Positions 17,210 to 26,336 of a stretch of 64,000 nt of DNA are shown one piece after another (the first letter of the stretch is position 1; each line of letters opens with the position of its first letter). The DNA is from Devosia pacifica (GTDB lineage Bacteria; Pseudomonadota; Alphaproteobacteria; Rhizobiales; Devosiaceae): positions 291,562 through 355,561 of the forward strand of contig NZ_BMZE01000002.1 in assembly GCF_014652635.1 (NCBI RefSeq). The letters run 5' to 3'. Below the pieces are notes generated by a model. It saw only the letters and a program-made list of their open reading frames with translations, made no database searches and was not told the origin of the DNA. The position numbers and the translations under genes were made by a program.

Positions 17210-19627
17210 TCAGGCGCGCAATGTGCCGCCAGTGGACTTGGTAACGGCGGCGACGACCGCCTGTGAGACCTGCTCGATCTCCTCGTCGGTCAATGTCTGC
17301 TGACGCGGCTGCAGCGTCACTTCGATCGCGACGGACTTTCGCCCTTCGCCGACATGGCTGCCTTCGAACACATCGAACACCGTGGCATTGGTGATCAGCG
17401 ATTTGTCGGCACCGCGCGCGGCCCGCAGGATCGTTGCGGCCTCAACCGCGCTGTCGACGACAAAGGCAAAGTCACGACGCACCGGCTGCAACGCCGAGGT
17501 GTCGAGCGCGCCCTTCGAGCGCGTTGCCTTCTTGCGGGGTTTCGGCAGAGCATCGAGGTCGATCTCGAACGCAGCAATCGGCCCGTCAATGTCCAGCGCC
17601 TCAGTCCAGGCGGGATGCAGCTCACCGAACCAGCCGAGAATCAGCTTAGGGCCAAGCTGGACTCGACCGCCGCGGCCGGGATGGCTCCAGGCGGCAGGCT
17701 CGGCCACCACTTGCGCCTTGTCGATATCGACACCAAGCGCGTCGAGTGCTGCAGCGAGATCGGCCTTGGCGTCAAACACGCCAACGGGCGTTGCCTTGCG
17801 CGACCAATGCCGGCCACCACCATCGACGCTGGCGGTGCCGCAGCGCAGGCCGGATGCATAGGTATGCTGGCCCTCGGGCATATCGGACAGGAACACCTGA
17901 CCGACTTCGAACAGCGCAACATCGGCAAAGCCGCGATTGGCGTTGCGGCGCGCCGCCGCTATCAGGCCGGGCAGCAACGAGGGCCGCATATCGGTCATGT
18001 CCGATGCAATGGCGTTGGCCAGTTGCAGGGTCTCGTCGCCACCGCCAAAACGGACCGCCTCGTCATGCGAGATGAACGACCACGTCACCGCCTCATCGAG
18101 ACCACGTGCCGCCAGCGCCCGACGGACAATCCGGCGCCGGTTCTGGATCGGGGTGAGCATTTGCGGGGCGACGTGATGGAGGCGCGGTAACGGCGCGACG
18201 GGAATCTCGTCAACGCCATAAATGCGCATCACCTCTTCCACCAGATCGGCGCTCTGGGTCACATCGGGCCGCCAGGACGGCACGGTGACGCTGCGACGCT
18301 CGCCGCTGCCTTCAACCGTGAACCCGAGGCTCTCGAGGATTTCGGCGATCCGGTCGGCCTCGATTTCGAGCCCGGTGAGGCGCTTGACCTCGGAGAAGGC
18401 AAAATCGACGACGGTGCCCGGCGCAGAGACCTCCCCTGCCACTTCGGTGTCATGCGCCGTGCCACCGCACAGATCCTGCACCAGCCGCGTTGCCAGTTCG
18501 ATGCCCGGCATGACCGATTCCGGATCGACGGTGCGCTCGAAGCGATAGCGCGCATCGGAATTGATGCCGAGCTTGCGTCCTGCGGATGCAATCTCGGTTG
18601 GCTCGAACCAGGCGCACTCGATGAAGACATTGGTTGTTTCATCAGTTGCGCCGGTATCCTCGCCGCCCATGATGCCGCCAATGCTCTGTGCGCCAGCGTC
18701 GTCGGCAATGACGCAGATCGTCTCGTCGAGTTCATAGCTGCGCCCGTCGAGCGCCAGAAGCGTTTCGCCGGGCTTTGCCATTCGGGCCGTGATGTTGCCG
18801 GTCAGCTTGTCGGCATCGAAGACGTGCAGCGGCCGGCCGCGGTCGTACGAGACGAAATTGGTGATATCCACCAAGGCGTTGATCGGGCGCAGCCCGATGG
18901 CGCGCAGGCGCTGCTGCAGCCATTCGGGAGACGGGCCGTTCTTGACGCCCGTTACCAGACGGCCGGCGAACATCTTGCACACGGGCGCGCCCGCGAACTC
19001 GAGGCTGACGCCGACCTTGCCTTTGCCACCGGTTGCCTCGACCGGCTCGATCGGTTGCGACTTGAGCGTACCAAGCCCTGCGGCGGCGAGATCACGTGCT
19101 ACGCCGTAAACGGCTGTACAATCGCCGCGGTTCGGGGTGATGGCGATATCGAACACGACACCGTCCATGCCGGCATATTTCGGATACGGCACGCCAATCG
19201 GCGCATCGTCGGGCAAATCGAGAATACCGTCGTGATCGTTGCCAAGGCCCAGTTCCATGGCCGAGCACAGCATGCCGTTCGATACCTGGCCGCGGATCAC
19301 GCCCTTCTGGATGGTGATTTCTTTGCCCGGAATGTGGGTGCCTGGGAATGCGAAGACTGATGTGAGTCCAGCGCGCGCATTCGGGGCGCCACACACCACG
19401 TCCAGCAGTTCGCCAGTGCCGGCATCGACCTTGCAGAGCCGCAGCTTGTCGGCATTTGGGTGCTGTTCGGCGGAAACCACCTTGGCGATGACAAACGGTT
19501 CGAGTGCCTTGGCCTGATCCTCAACGCCTTCGACCTCGAGCCCGATCATGGTCAGGGTGCGCGCGATCTCATCGGCGGTGGCAGTGGTCTCGAGATGTTC
19601 CTTGAGCCAGTCGAGCGTGAACTTCAT
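17210..19627 (-). CDS. pheT: Phenylalanine--tRNA ligase beta subunit
   Basis: Beta chain of the alpha2-beta2 enzyme that charges tRNA-Phe; it carries editing and tRNA-binding functions. 805 residues with the expected order: N-terminal EMAP-type tRNA-binding domain ([25 protein letters not shown], about 44-68), B3/B4 editing domain, B5 domain, catalytic-like core, and a C-terminal ferredoxin-fold anticodon-binding domain ([13 protein letters not shown] to the end). It is the last gene of the minus-strand run rpmI-rplT-pheS-exonuclease-pheT. Confidence 0.98.
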   Translation of the reverse strand: MKFTLDWLKEHLETTATADEIARTLTMIGLEVEGVEDQAKALEPFVIAKVVSAEQHPNADKLRLCKVDAGTGELLDVVCGAPNARAGLTSVFAFPGTHIPGKEITIQKGVIRGQVSNGMLCSAMELGLGNDHDGILDLPDDAPIGVPYPKYAGMDGVVFDIAITPNRGDCTAVYGVARDLAAAGLGTLKSQPIEPVEATGGKGKVGVSLEFAGAPVCKMFAGRLVTGVKNGPSPEWLQQRLRAIGLRPINALVDITNFVSYDRGRPLHVFDADKLTGNITARMAKPGETLLALDGRSYELDETICVIADDAGAQSIGGIMGGEDTGATDETTNVFIECAWFEPTEIASAGRKLGINSDARYRFERTVDPESVMPGIELATRLVQDLCGGTAHDTEVAGEVSAPGTVVDFAFSEVKRLTGLEIEADRIAEILESLGFTVEGSGERRSVTVPSWRPDVTQSADLVEEVMRIYGVDEIPVAPLPRLHHVAPQMLTPIQNRRRIVRRALAARGLDEAVTWSFISHDEAVRFGGGDETLQLANAIASDMTDMRPSLLPGLIAAARRNANRGFADVALFEVGQVFLSDMPEGQHTYASGLRCGTASVDGGGRHWSRKATPVGVFDAKADLAAALDALGVDIDKAQVVAEPAAWSHPGRGGRVQLGPKLILGWFGELHPAWTEALDIDGPIAAFEIDLDALPKPRKKATRSKGALDTSALQPVRRDFAFVVDSAVEAATILRAARGADKSLITNATVFDVFEGSHVGEGRKSVAIEVTLQPRQQTLTDEEIEQVSQAVVAAVTKSTGGTLRA

Positions 19628-19650
19628 CGTTGGGCCTTCGGGGTCAAAAT

Positions 19651-20694
19651 TTAGCGGAAGTCGGCGACGCTGCCGGAAATCGGCGGCAGCGTGCGGGAAA
19701 GCTTGAACAGTTCGACGAGGACGTTGGCAAAGCCACGGGCATCGTCGATTGCCTTATGCGTGTGAGCGATGTCGCCATAAAATTCCGAGGGGAGCTTGCT
19801 CATGCCCCAATCGAGATAGGGAGCGCCGCGCAGGGTTCCGGCCATGGTGTAAAGACACACCCCGCCGCCCCTGAAGATCTGCCGGCCCTTGAACGGGCCT
19901 GACAGCACGCGGGTGCCGGCGAACTCGTCGAGGTAGTGGTCCATCCACAGCCCGTCGAAAATCATCGGCGCGGCAACGAAGACGTGCGGCCCCGGCAGCG
20001 CCTCCACCCAATCGGCATAGCGCGGCATGACGACATCCGGCGCTTCCGGGTTGTGCGTGGCCGCCGCCCAGGCCTCGGGCTGGGTCTGCCACCACGCCAT
20101 GGTGGTTTCATTCTGCATACGGTCCGGGCGCGGCTTAAGGACGGCCTCGAACTCGCCGCGCGGCGTTCCATCGGCATCGATCGCAACCGAAGCAAAGCTG
20201 AGCATCGAATTGTGCAGCGGCGTTGGCCCATCGCTTTCAATGTCGGTGACGACAAAGGTCGGGCGCGCCACCTGATTGTAGACGGGCCGGCCCGCGGGCA
20301 GCACATCCACCAGCCTGAAAGTTTCGCACACAAGCTGCATATCGGGCGAAAACCCGCCATTGCGCGCGAAATAGGCCTCGTGGCCCTCGCGCCAGGCGCG
20401 ATAGTCGCCCTCGCCTTCCTGATCGGTGAAGGCCGGCGTAAGAGCATCGAAACGAGCGATTTCGACGCTCGTTGTCTCGATGACGGCGGCAGGCTCACCG
20501 GCGCCGTTCAGCACCACGTCGCGCCGCCCGACCTCAGGCATCGGTTCGCCGTCAGCGCCGAAATCACGCAAGGCGCCGCAGCTTGCCGTCTTGTCGCCCG
20601 CCAGAACACGCCGCAACAGATCGTCCGCCAGTTCCGGGGAATCCCCGAAGCTGAAGGCTATGGCGTTTTCGTATGGGGCGGGCAGCACTGGCAT
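19651..20694 (-). CDS. ASCH domain fused to a DEDDh 3'-5' exonuclease
   Basis: 347 residues with two joined domains. Residues about 8-130 look like an ASCH domain ([29 protein letters not shown]), a PUA-like fold thought to bind RNA. Residues about 145-335 look like a DnaQ/RNase T-type exonuclease: Asp151 and Glu153 in VVTDIESDG, Asp247 in FDGLW, and His313 with Asp317 in HKAIDDAR. That is a complete DEDDh set. Start ATG 20694 lies 4 bases past the pheS stop; a longer frame would overlap pheS. It sits between pheS and pheT, so it is co-expressed with the tRNA synthetase. A role in RNA or tRNA trimming is plausible but unproven. Confidence 0.85.
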   Translation of the reverse strand: MPVLPAPYENAIAFSFGDSPELADDLLRRVLAGDKTASCGALRDFGADGEPMPEVGRRDVVLNGAGEPAAVIETTSVEIARFDALTPAFTDQEGEGDYRAWREGHEAYFARNGGFSPDMQLVCETFRLVDVLPAGRPVYNQVARPTFVVTDIESDGPTPLHNSMLSFASVAIDADGTPRGEFEAVLKPRPDRMQNETTMAWWQTQPEAWAAATHNPEAPDVVMPRYADWVEALPGPHVFVAAPMIFDGLWMDHYLDEFAGTRVLSGPFKGRQIFRGGGVCLYTMAGTLRGAPYLDWGMSKLPSEFYGDIAHTHKAIDDARGFANVLVELFKLSRTLPPISGSVADFR

Positions 20695-20698
20695 GGTG

Positions 20699-21829
20699 TC
20701 AGCTCGACAGGCCGCCAAACAGCGTCGGCATATCGAGGGGGCGGAAGCCGTAATGATCGAGCCAGCGCGTATCGGCGTCAAAGAAGGCGCGCAGATCCGC
20801 CATTCCGTATTTCAGCATGGCAATGCGGTCGATGCCGATGCCCCAGGCAAAGCCCTGGTAGACATCCGGGTCGAGCCCGGCATTGCGGATGACATTGGGA
20901 TGCACCATGCCGCAGCCGAGAATTTCGAGCCAGTCGCTGCCTTCGCCGATACGCACCTCGTTACCCGAGCGGTCGCACTGTACGTCGACTTCCATCGACG
21001 GCTCGGTGAACGGGAAAAAGCTCGGGCGGAAGCGCAGCGTAACGTTCGGCACCTCGAAATAGGCCTTGAGGAATTCCTCGAGCACCCAGCGCAGCTGGCC
21101 GATATGACTCGACTTGTCGATCACCAGCCCCTCGACCTGATGAAACATCGGGGTATGGGTCTGGTCGGAATCGTTGCGATAGGTGCGTCCGGGAATGACG
21201 ACGCGGATCGGCGGGTCCATCGGCGGCGTCACGTAATCGGCGCGCGGCGGCTTGTTGGACTTTTGCATGACGCGCATCTGCACCGGCGAGGTGTGGGTGC
21301 GCAAAAGCTTCTTTTCACCGTCAACCGATGGCTTCATGAAGAAGGTATCGTGCATCTCGCGGGCCGGGTGGCCCTCGGGGAAGTTCAGCGCCGTGAAGTT
21401 GAAGTAGTCAGTCTCGATATCCGGACCTTCGGCGATCGAGAAGCCCATGTCAGAGAAGATCGCGGCGATCTCGTCCATGGTCTGGCTGATCGGGTGGATG
21501 CGGCCACGTGCGGTCGGCGCCGGTTGCAGCGGCAGGGTCACGTCGAGAGTTTCGGCAGCCAGCCGGCGCTCCAGCGCCTCGGCGCGCAGGGTTTCGGCGC
21601 GCGCTTCGATCAGCGTGGCCACCTCACCCTTGAGCCCGTTGATCGCGGGACCGGCGGTCTTGCGCTCTTCGGGGGCCATCTTGCCGAGCGTTGCCAAAAG
21701 CGCCGAGACCCTGCCCTTCTTGCCGAGCGCGCCGACACGCACCGTATCTAGGCTCTGCTCGGTTTCGGCGGCATCGATTGCACCGATGATTTCGGCCCGC
21801 AATTCGCTGATCTGGTTCTCGAGAGACAT
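20699..21829 (-). CDS. pheS: Phenylalanine--tRNA ligase alpha subunit
   Basis: Catalytic alpha chain of phenylalanyl-tRNA synthetase, 376 residues. Seen: N-terminal coiled coil ([22 protein letters not shown] onward), class II motif 2 ([19 protein letters not shown]) and motif 3 ([17 protein letters not shown]). The frame is open back to 21907, but CGGAAG precedes ATG 21829 and family proteins start here. A strong terminator or attenuator lies between rplT and this gene, so the synthetase genes may have partly separate expression from the ribosomal protein genes. Confidence 0.98.
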   Translation of the reverse strand: MSLENQISELRAEIIGAIDAAETEQSLDTVRVGALGKKGRVSALLATLGKMAPEERKTAGPAINGLKGEVATLIEARAETLRAEALERRLAAETLDVTLPLQPAPTARGRIHPISQTMDEIAAIFSDMGFSIAEGPDIETDYFNFTALNFPEGHPAREMHDTFFMKPSVDGEKKLLRTHTSPVQMRVMQKSNKPPRADYVTPPMDPPIRVVIPGRTYRNDSDQTHTPMFHQVEGLVIDKSSHIGQLRWVLEEFLKAYFEVPNVTLRFRPSFFPFTEPSMEVDVQCDRSGNEVRIGEGSDWLEILGCGMVHPNVIRNAGLDPDVYQGFAWGIGIDRIAMLKYGMADLRAFFDADTRWLDHYGFRPLDMPTLFGGLSS

Positions 21830-21865
21830 GGTCACTTCCGGTCGGATGGTAGCGGTTGTGCTTGT

Positions 21866-21910
21866 GACAAAACAAAACGCCCTGCGCCAGCCCTGAGGGC
21901 GGCGCAAGGC
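21866..21910 (-). terminator. Terminator or attenuator between rplT and pheS
   Basis: Arms GCCCTGCGCC (21879-21888) and GGCGCAAGGC (21901-21910) form a 10-bp stem with one G-T pair. On the minus strand it is followed by GTTTTGTTTTGTC. It stands between the rplT stop (21948) and the pheS start (21829). No leader peptide rich in Phe codons is evident. Confidence 0.75.
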
Positions 21911-21947
21911 GCAATATTCGCCTCAGCAATGACTGAGAAGTCGGGTC

Positions 21948-22349
21948 TTAGGCGTTCACACGGGCGTGGGTGGTTTCTTCCACGTCCTTGAGATACCCGA
22001 GAGCCGCCTTGGCCTGATCGACCAGGACGCCGAACGCTGCGGGCTCGTGGATCGCGAGATCCGAGAGCACCTTGCGGTCGACAGCAATCTCGGCCTTGCT
22101 GAGGCCGTCGATAAATCGGCCGTATGTCAAACCATGCTCGCGCACGGCGGCATTGATCCGCTGGATCCAGAGAGCGCGGAAGTTGCGCTTCTTCACGCGG
22201 CGGTCGCGGTAGGCGTACTGGCCTGCCTTGTCGACTGCCTGCTTGGCAATGCGGATGGTGTTCTTGCGGCGGCCGTAGTAGCCCTCGGCTGCCTTCAAGA
22301 CCTTCTTGTGACGTGCGTGGGCGGTAACGCCCCTCTTAACGCGTGCCAT
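21948..22349 (-). CDS. rplT: 50S ribosomal protein L20
   Basis: 133-residue large-subunit protein that binds 23S rRNA early in assembly and, in other bacteria, represses its own operon. The sequence is typical throughout: [28 protein letters not shown] at the start, [23 protein letters not shown] in the middle, and [20 protein letters not shown] near the end. It follows rpmI by 18 bases. Confidence 0.99.
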   Translation of the reverse strand: MARVKRGVTAHARHKKVLKAAEGYYGRRKNTIRIAKQAVDKAGQYAYRDRRVKKRNFRALWIQRINAAVREHGLTYGRFIDGLSKAEIAVDRKVLSDLAIHEPAAFGVLVDQAKAALGYLKDVEETTHARVNA

Positions 22350-22367
22350 TGTTCAGGTTCCTTTCAG

Positions 22368-22568
22368 CTAGCGGTTGTACGGCATGTACCACTTCACCAA
22401 GCCCTCATCGCCCTTCGAGAGCACCTTGGTGCCGCGATTGGAGCGGATGTACTTGGCGTTGTGGGAGATCAGGCGGTGGCGCTTGCCGGCGACACCGGAC
22501 TTGACCTTGCCGGTCGCAGTGAACCTGAAGCGCTTCTTAGCGCCAGATTTCGTCTTCATCTTGGGCAT
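22368..22568 (-). CDS. rpmI: 50S ribosomal protein L35
   Basis: 66-residue ribosomal protein beginning [15 protein letters not shown] longer open frame starts at 22634, but the family begins at ATG 22568, which has AAGGA about 10 bases ahead. It is the first gene of the rpmI-rplT-pheS-exonuclease-pheT series, with a recognisable promoter about 100 bases upstream. infC, often found before rpmI, is not here. Confidence 0.98.
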   Translation of the reverse strand: MPKMKTKSGAKKRFRFTATGKVKSGVAGKRHRLISHNAKYIRSNRGTKVLSKGDEGLVKWYMPYNR

Positions 22569-22667
22569 TTTGCGGGTCCTTATTCTTGAGACGGGCTTTT
22601 TTAGGGCCGTCGCATTCAAAGACCGCCACGGCATGCCTTTCGGCCGGGCGGTCCGTCAGAAGGCGCC

Positions 22668-22696
22668 TCTATAGGGGCAAAGCGCCGATTAGGCAA
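22668..22696 (-). promoter_or_regulatory. Sigma-70-type promoter of the rpmI operon
   Basis: On the minus strand TTGCCT (22696-22691), a 17-base spacer, then TATAGA (22673-22668). The expected transcript has a leader of about 95 bases. This leader contains a stem, GACCGCC (22621-22627) with GGCGGTC (22647-22653), that could serve ribosomal protein feedback. The promoter call rests on hexamers and spacing only. Confidence 0.6.
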
Positions 22697-22700
22697 GGGC

Positions 22701-23072
22701 TCAACCGGCATCCGCCTCGCGCGACTGGAACGACATGCGCAAGCCACCCGCCAGGGTCAGAAAATAGATCCTCTCGCCGTGTGCATCGACCGGACCTTCG
22801 ACCGCAAGACCCTTGGCCTTGGCTTCCGCCGCATGCGCATCGGCATCATCGACGACCAGTTGCAGCATGGTGCCCGCAGGCATGCCCTCGCCCGCCGGCC
22901 AGATCTCGATCCAGCTGGCGTCGGACGCCGGGAACACCGCGCCCTGAAAGCCTGGCGTGGGGCTTTGCATTTCGAGTTGCTCGATGCCGAGACCTTCGCC
23001 GAGCTGCTCGGCCATTTGTTCGGCAGTGGCGCTTTCGGCAACGTGGCAAAAGCGAATCCCAAGAACTGTCAT
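22701..23072 (-). CDS. VOC (glyoxalase/bleomycin-resistance) family protein
   Basis: 123-residue single VOC domain. Seen: GIRFCHVAES at the first metal-ligand strand (His), the SWIEIWPAGEGMPAGTMLQLVVDDADAHAAEAKAKG pattern and the final GERIYFLTLAGGLRMSFQS strand. The exact reaction is unknown; such proteins include lyases, dioxygenases and binding proteins. ATG 23072 is chosen because the frame before it is low-complexity shadow sequence. Downstream of nsrR by 76 bases and possibly co-transcribed. Confidence 0.82.
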   Translation of the reverse strand: MTVLGIRFCHVAESATAEQMAEQLGEGLGIEQLEMQSPTPGFQGAVFPASDASWIEIWPAGEGMPAGTMLQLVVDDADAHAAEAKAKGLAVEGPVDAHGERIYFLTLAGGLRMSFQSREADAG

Positions 23073-23148
23073 ACCGTCTCTCACCCCGTCTGGTCTGGCG
23101 CTCAGGCATCCTGCCTCTCGCCCCCGCACGATGGCAAGTGCCGGAGCA

Positions 23149-23565
23149 TTATGGCGCCTCGATGCGCGGGGGCGCGACAACGAAGCTCGACAGGCGCTGC
23201 GTATCGGCGACCTGCATGAACGCCAGGAGCGCCGCATTAAGCGCGCGCGGCAGCCGGCAGTTTGCTGCGATCGCGCAATCCTGGCCGGCCATGCAGCCGA
23301 CAAGGGCGAAATCGGGTTCCGTTACCCGCAGCACCTCGCCGAGCGAAATCTCCTCGGCATCGCGCGCCAAAGCGAGACCGCCGCGCCGGCCCCTGCTTGG
23401 CCGCACAAGGCCGGCATGGGCCAGCCTGTTCGCCACCTTCATCATGTGATTGCGCGAAACGCCATAGGTCTTCGCGACCTCGGCAATGGTGATCTGTCGC
23501 GTCGGATCAGCGGCCATCAGGATCAGCAGCCGCAATGCAAAATCGCTGAACTGGGTTAGGCGCAT
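23149..23565 (-). CDS. nsrR: Rrf2-family regulator, NsrR-like
   Basis: 138-residue winged-helix repressor of the Rrf2 family. Seen: MRLTQFSDFALRLLILMAA, the HTH around TIAEVAKTYGVSRNHMMKVANRLA, and three cysteines C91, C97 and C103 (CX5CX5C), the iron-sulfur ligand pattern of NsrR nitric oxide sensors. Other Rrf2 proteins (RirA, IscR) use different spacings. A good NsrR-type operator lies upstream of the preceding DoxX-like gene (24826-24850). Regulator and site therefore appear as a local circuit. AAGGACAG precedes the ATG. Confidence 0.78.
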   Translation of the reverse strand: MRLTQFSDFALRLLILMAADPTRQITIAEVAKTYGVSRNHMMKVANRLAHAGLVRPSRGRRGGLALARDAEEISLGEVLRVTEPDFALVGCMAGQDCAIAANCRLPRALNAALLAFMQVADTQRLSSFVVAPPRIEAP

Positions 23566-23585
23566 CTGCCTGTCCTTCTGATTGA

Positions 23586-23614
23586 AAAAGCGGCGGCGCC
23601 TTTAGCGCCGCCGC
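23586..23614 (-). terminator. Terminator between the DoxX-like gene and nsrR
   Basis: Perfect 10-bp stem GCGGCGGCGC (23590-23599) and GCGCCGCCGC (23605-23614). On the minus strand TTTTTC follows. It lies 6 bases past the stop of the DoxX-like gene, so nsrR is reached by read-through or by its own start site. Confidence 0.85.
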
Positions 23615-23620
23615 ATATGA

Positions 23621-24796
23621 TCATGGTTGCTGGACCGGCGGCTGCGTCATGCCGTGCGGGTGCTCGGCATTGGGAACGTGGGTCAGCAACTCGCCGCCTG
23701 CGGCCGCCGGGGGTTCTGCCGTGTAGTCGTAGAACATCGCGTGGAGTCCCCAGTATGCACCGGCGATGATGACCATGGCGGTCAGCAATCCCGCCGGGAC
23801 ACTGCCGATCGCGGGCATCGGGCGCTTGAGCCAAAGGCCCGTCGGTGTTGGATCAGCCGCGATCAGGAACAGCGTGCCCATGATCAGGGCGTGCCCGACG
23901 AGGTCGATACGTCCGAAGGGATAGACGGCGGCCGTGAAGATGATGATCAGCGCCAATGCCGAGAGCCTGCGGATCAGCGGCGTCCACAACAGCCCAAAGC
24001 CCATGGTGAATTCAGCTACGCCCGCCATCGGGATAAAGGTGTCGCGCGGCATGCCAAAGGTCAGGAAGGGACGCTCTTCGACCAGCGGATAGAACCACTC
24101 GGCATAGGCGAATTTTTCAAGGCTCGACCACATCAGCGCGATCGCGACGCCCCACCGCAGCACTGCGAAACGATGCTGGTACCATTTGCCTTCGGGATTT
24201 GCCGCAAGGGCGAGATAGCCGGCCACGCCGACGCCAAGCGCCAGATAGTCGAGCAGGTGGAAGAAGTCATAGTCGCGCAAGGCAATCACCCAAAGCCCGA
24301 TGATGCCGGCGGCCGCCAGGGGCATGGTCCGGCGCGAAAACACCAGCAGTGCGATCAGCAATTGCAGCCACGACACCCATTCGTTCGGCGTCTGCAGATC
24401 AGGTGTGAGATAAACGCCGCCGACCGCGAAGATGGCGACGAAGAAAGCGCCGATAATCGCCCGCATGAAGTCGTCATTGCGCACCCAGAGCGGGTTGCTG
24501 ACGCGATCGAGCCCGCCGCTGATCGTGGTGCCGGCGGTGCCGCGCTCAACGAGCACGGTCGCCGCGAAGAACGCCAGGACGAGCGCGATACCGAGCCAGA
24601 ACCAGCCATTGAACAGCGTGTCAGTCAGCGGGGCCGGTGCCGCGCCGACAACATAGGGGGCAAACCATTTGACGTGGGCCTCTGCCGGCCCGACGGCCAG
24701 AAGGCTCGACAGCATTGTGACGGCAGCAATGCCGAGACCGGTCCGCAGTCCGGTACGGCGGCGAGGCAGTGTTTGAGGGGTCACTTTCAACTCCAT
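23621..24796 (-). CDS. DoxX-like integral membrane protein
   Basis: 391 residues with an N-terminal signal or anchor (TGLGIAAVTMLSSLLAVGPAEA) and about eight further hydrophobic helices. The DoxX-like part is around ALMWSSLEKFAYAEWFYPLVEERP to FIPMAGVAEFTMGFGLLWTPL. Function unknown. ATG 24796 has no ribosome site, while GTG 24784 has GGAG six bases ahead, so the true start may be GTG (387 residues). NsrR- and FNR-type sites lie 30-66 bases upstream, hinting at a role in nitric oxide or low-oxygen physiology. The C-terminal tail is Pro/His rich (NAEHPHGMTQPPVQQP). Confidence 0.8.
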   Translation of the reverse strand: MELKVTPQTLPRRRTGLRTGLGIAAVTMLSSLLAVGPAEAHVKWFAPYVVGAAPAPLTDTLFNGWFWLGIALVLAFFAATVLVERGTAGTTISGGLDRVSNPLWVRNDDFMRAIIGAFFVAIFAVGGVYLTPDLQTPNEWVSWLQLLIALLVFSRRTMPLAAAGIIGLWVIALRDYDFFHLLDYLALGVGVAGYLALAANPEGKWYQHRFAVLRWGVAIALMWSSLEKFAYAEWFYPLVEERPFLTFGMPRDTFIPMAGVAEFTMGFGLLWTPLIRRLSALALIIIFTAAVYPFGRIDLVGHALIMGTLFLIAADPTPTGLWLKRPMPAIGSVPAGLLTAMVIIAGAYWGLHAMFYDYTAEPPAAAGGELLTHVPNAEHPHGMTQPPVQQP

Positions 24797-24825
24797 CAGT
24801 AAGCATGGATCATGGCCCGCTTCTT

Positions 24826-24850
24826 AAAGATGCATCGGCGATGCATCTTT
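24826..24850. promoter_or_regulatory. NsrR-type operator
   Basis: Perfect 11-bp inverted repeat AAAGATGCATC (24826-24836) and GATGCATCTTT (24840-24850) with spacer GGC. NsrR sites in gammaproteobacteria have the form AAGATGCAT...ATGCATCTT, which these arms contain. It sits between the divergent DoxX-like and DUF305 genes, near the nsrR-like gene. Confidence 0.72.
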
Positions 24851-24862
24851 GATCTCGATCAA
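24849..24862. promoter_or_regulatory. FNR/FixK/NnrR-type box
   Basis: TTGATCTCGATCAA, an exact match to the TTGAT-N4-ATCAA consensus of the FNR branch of CRP-family activators. It overlaps the NsrR-type operator by two bases. A CATAGT hexamer at 24884-24889 would put the transcription start near 24896, about 41 bases from the box centre. That is a class II activation geometry for the DUF305 gene. Confidence 0.65.
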
Positions 24863-24916
24863 AGGCTCTGCGCTTGCCGATGGCATAGTCCGGGCGAACA
24901 CACTGAGGATATTGTC

Positions 24917-25357
24917 ATGGACATGATGAAACTGGGGGCGGCCGGCATTCTGGCCGTCGCATTCGCCGGCGCACTTGTCGTACGCGAACAGCCGGCGAGC
25001 GAAGTCGCGATCCTGCCACTTCCGCCAATCTGCGGGGACGTGCTGGCTGAACACGGTGGCGCTTCGATGCAGGCACATATCGACATGATGGCTGAAGGCG
25101 CCGGTGAAGCGCACGCCGCGCTACTGCAGACGATGGAGCCTATGCATTCTGACATGATGCGCGGCATGACCGCTGAGGATTTCCAGACCGCCTTTGTCTG
25201 CTCGATGATCCCGCACCATCAGGGGGCGGTCGAGATGGCCCAGGTTGCTCAGCAATATGGCGATGATCCGTGGGTGCAGATGTTTGCGCAGGAAATCATC
25301 ACTGCGCAGCAGGCCGAAATCAAAGAGATGCAGGCCTGGCTCGCACGCGGGGAATGA
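24917..25357 (+). CDS. DUF305 domain protein, secreted or membrane-anchored
   Basis: 146 residues with a hydrophobic N-terminus (LGAAGILAVAFAGALVV), then one DUF305 domain rich in Met and His: ASMQAHIDMM, PMHSDMMRGM, MIPHHQGAVEMAQ. DUF305 proteins are ferritin-like helical proteins often linked to copper; the HxxM patterns fit metal binding, but this is inference. TGAGGAT lies before ATG 24917. An in-frame extension back to 24812 would cross the NsrR and FNR sites and is rejected. Divergent from the DoxX-like gene. Confidence 0.85.
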   Translation: MDMMKLGAAGILAVAFAGALVVREQPASEVAILPLPPICGDVLAEHGGASMQAHIDMMAEGAGEAHAALLQTMEPMHSDMMRGMTAEDFQTAFVCSMIPHHQGAVEMAQVAQQYGDDPWVQMFAQEIITAQQAEIKEMQAWLARGE

Positions 25358-25369
25358 GCGGCAGCACGC

Positions 25370-26218
25370 TTAGCGCGCTGCCCTGAGGCGGGGCTCGAGA
25401 TGATCCTCGAACAGCAATCCGGGCTGGTGCGCCACGGCCTCGGGATAGAGCCGCTCGGCTTCGAGGGAAATCTCGAGAAAGCGGCAAAGCCCCTCAACGC
25501 CTGCGGGGTCGGCAAGATTGTAGTAGCCCGATTGCAAGCGCTCCAGGAGCGTGATTTTGGAAGCGATCATGCCGGCGGTTACCTTTTCGCCGGCATTGCT
25601 CATCGATCCGGCCCGCTTGACATAGTCGTGCAGCGGCGTGCCGAGATGAAACGAGCGCGGCACGGTCCGATAGAGCTGAAGCAGGAATTCGAGATCGGTC
25701 ATGTTGCTCATCGCGAGATCGTAGCGGCCATCGGCCTGTCGCCGTTCCCAGACGATCATCGAATCCATCGACAGGTTCACCCATTTGTGTGCGCCGGGGC
25801 CGAGCAGACCATCGGCCTGCACACCGACATGGCGCAGGTGATTAAAGCGCTCGTCCATGACATCGAGCCCGCAACTGACGATTCCGGCGTGTTCGAGCGC
25901 TGCCACAGCCAGTTCCAGCTTTTTCGGCTTCAGCCGATCATCGGCGTCTAGGATTGCCGCAAACGGCTCACTGATCGACTCGAGGGCGACATTGCGGGCA
26001 GCAGACGCGCCGCGCCCGATGCCGCCGCTTGCGTGAAAGACCAGGCGGCTATCGCTAAGACCGTGCCCTGCGAGCTCGGCTTGATAGTCCACGCCGTCAT
26101 CGGCCACGATGTGCATCCGCCAGTCGGCATAGCTTTGGGCCAGAACGCTGCGGACGGTTTCCGCAAGCGTATCCTGCGCCCTGAATGCCGGGGTTATCAC
26201 CGCCACTGTCCTGTCCAT
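25370..26218 (-). CDS. Family 2 glycosyltransferase
   Basis: 282-residue GT-A enzyme with the GT2 opening VITPAFRAQDTLAETVRSVLAQSYADW, the metal-binding region AILDADDRLKPKKLE (DADD at about 108-111) and no membrane helix. It would transfer a sugar from a nucleotide donor; the acceptor is unknown. ATG 26218 is preceded by GGCGGGAA. The frame before it overlaps the divergent hsp20 gene and is not family-like. It is isolated from other polysaccharide genes. Confidence 0.85.
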   Translation of the reverse strand: MDRTVAVITPAFRAQDTLAETVRSVLAQSYADWRMHIVADDGVDYQAELAGHGLSDSRLVFHASGGIGRGASAARNVALESISEPFAAILDADDRLKPKKLELAVAALEHAGIVSCGLDVMDERFNHLRHVGVQADGLLGPGAHKWVNLSMDSMIVWERRQADGRYDLAMSNMTDLEFLLQLYRTVPRSFHLGTPLHDYVKRAGSMSNAGEKVTAGMIASKITLLERLQSGYYNLADPAGVEGLCRFLEISLEAERLYPEAVAHQPGLLFEDHLEPRLRAAR

Positions 26219-26300
26219 TTCCCGCCCCTCGCCACTCTTGAAGCCCTTGGCGCGTCCACCCATATCCATTGCAACGGTCGGGTGCCACTGTCTGGGCCCG

Positions 26301-26336
26301 GCAACGAACGTTGCTTGATGACAAGGACGCTTGTGC
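26301..26336 (+). promoter_or_regulatory. ROSE-like RNA thermometer hairpin before hsp20
   Basis: UUGCU at 26311-26315 can pair with AGGA of the ribosome site AAGGA (26323-26327), leaving a bulged G as in ROSE elements of rhizobial small heat-shock genes. Flanking bases extend the stem: CG/CG next to the core, then A-U, G-U, C-G and A-U beyond one mismatch. The start codon follows at 26337. A second hairpin may form upstream around GGGTGCC and GGGCCC. Confidence 0.5.
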
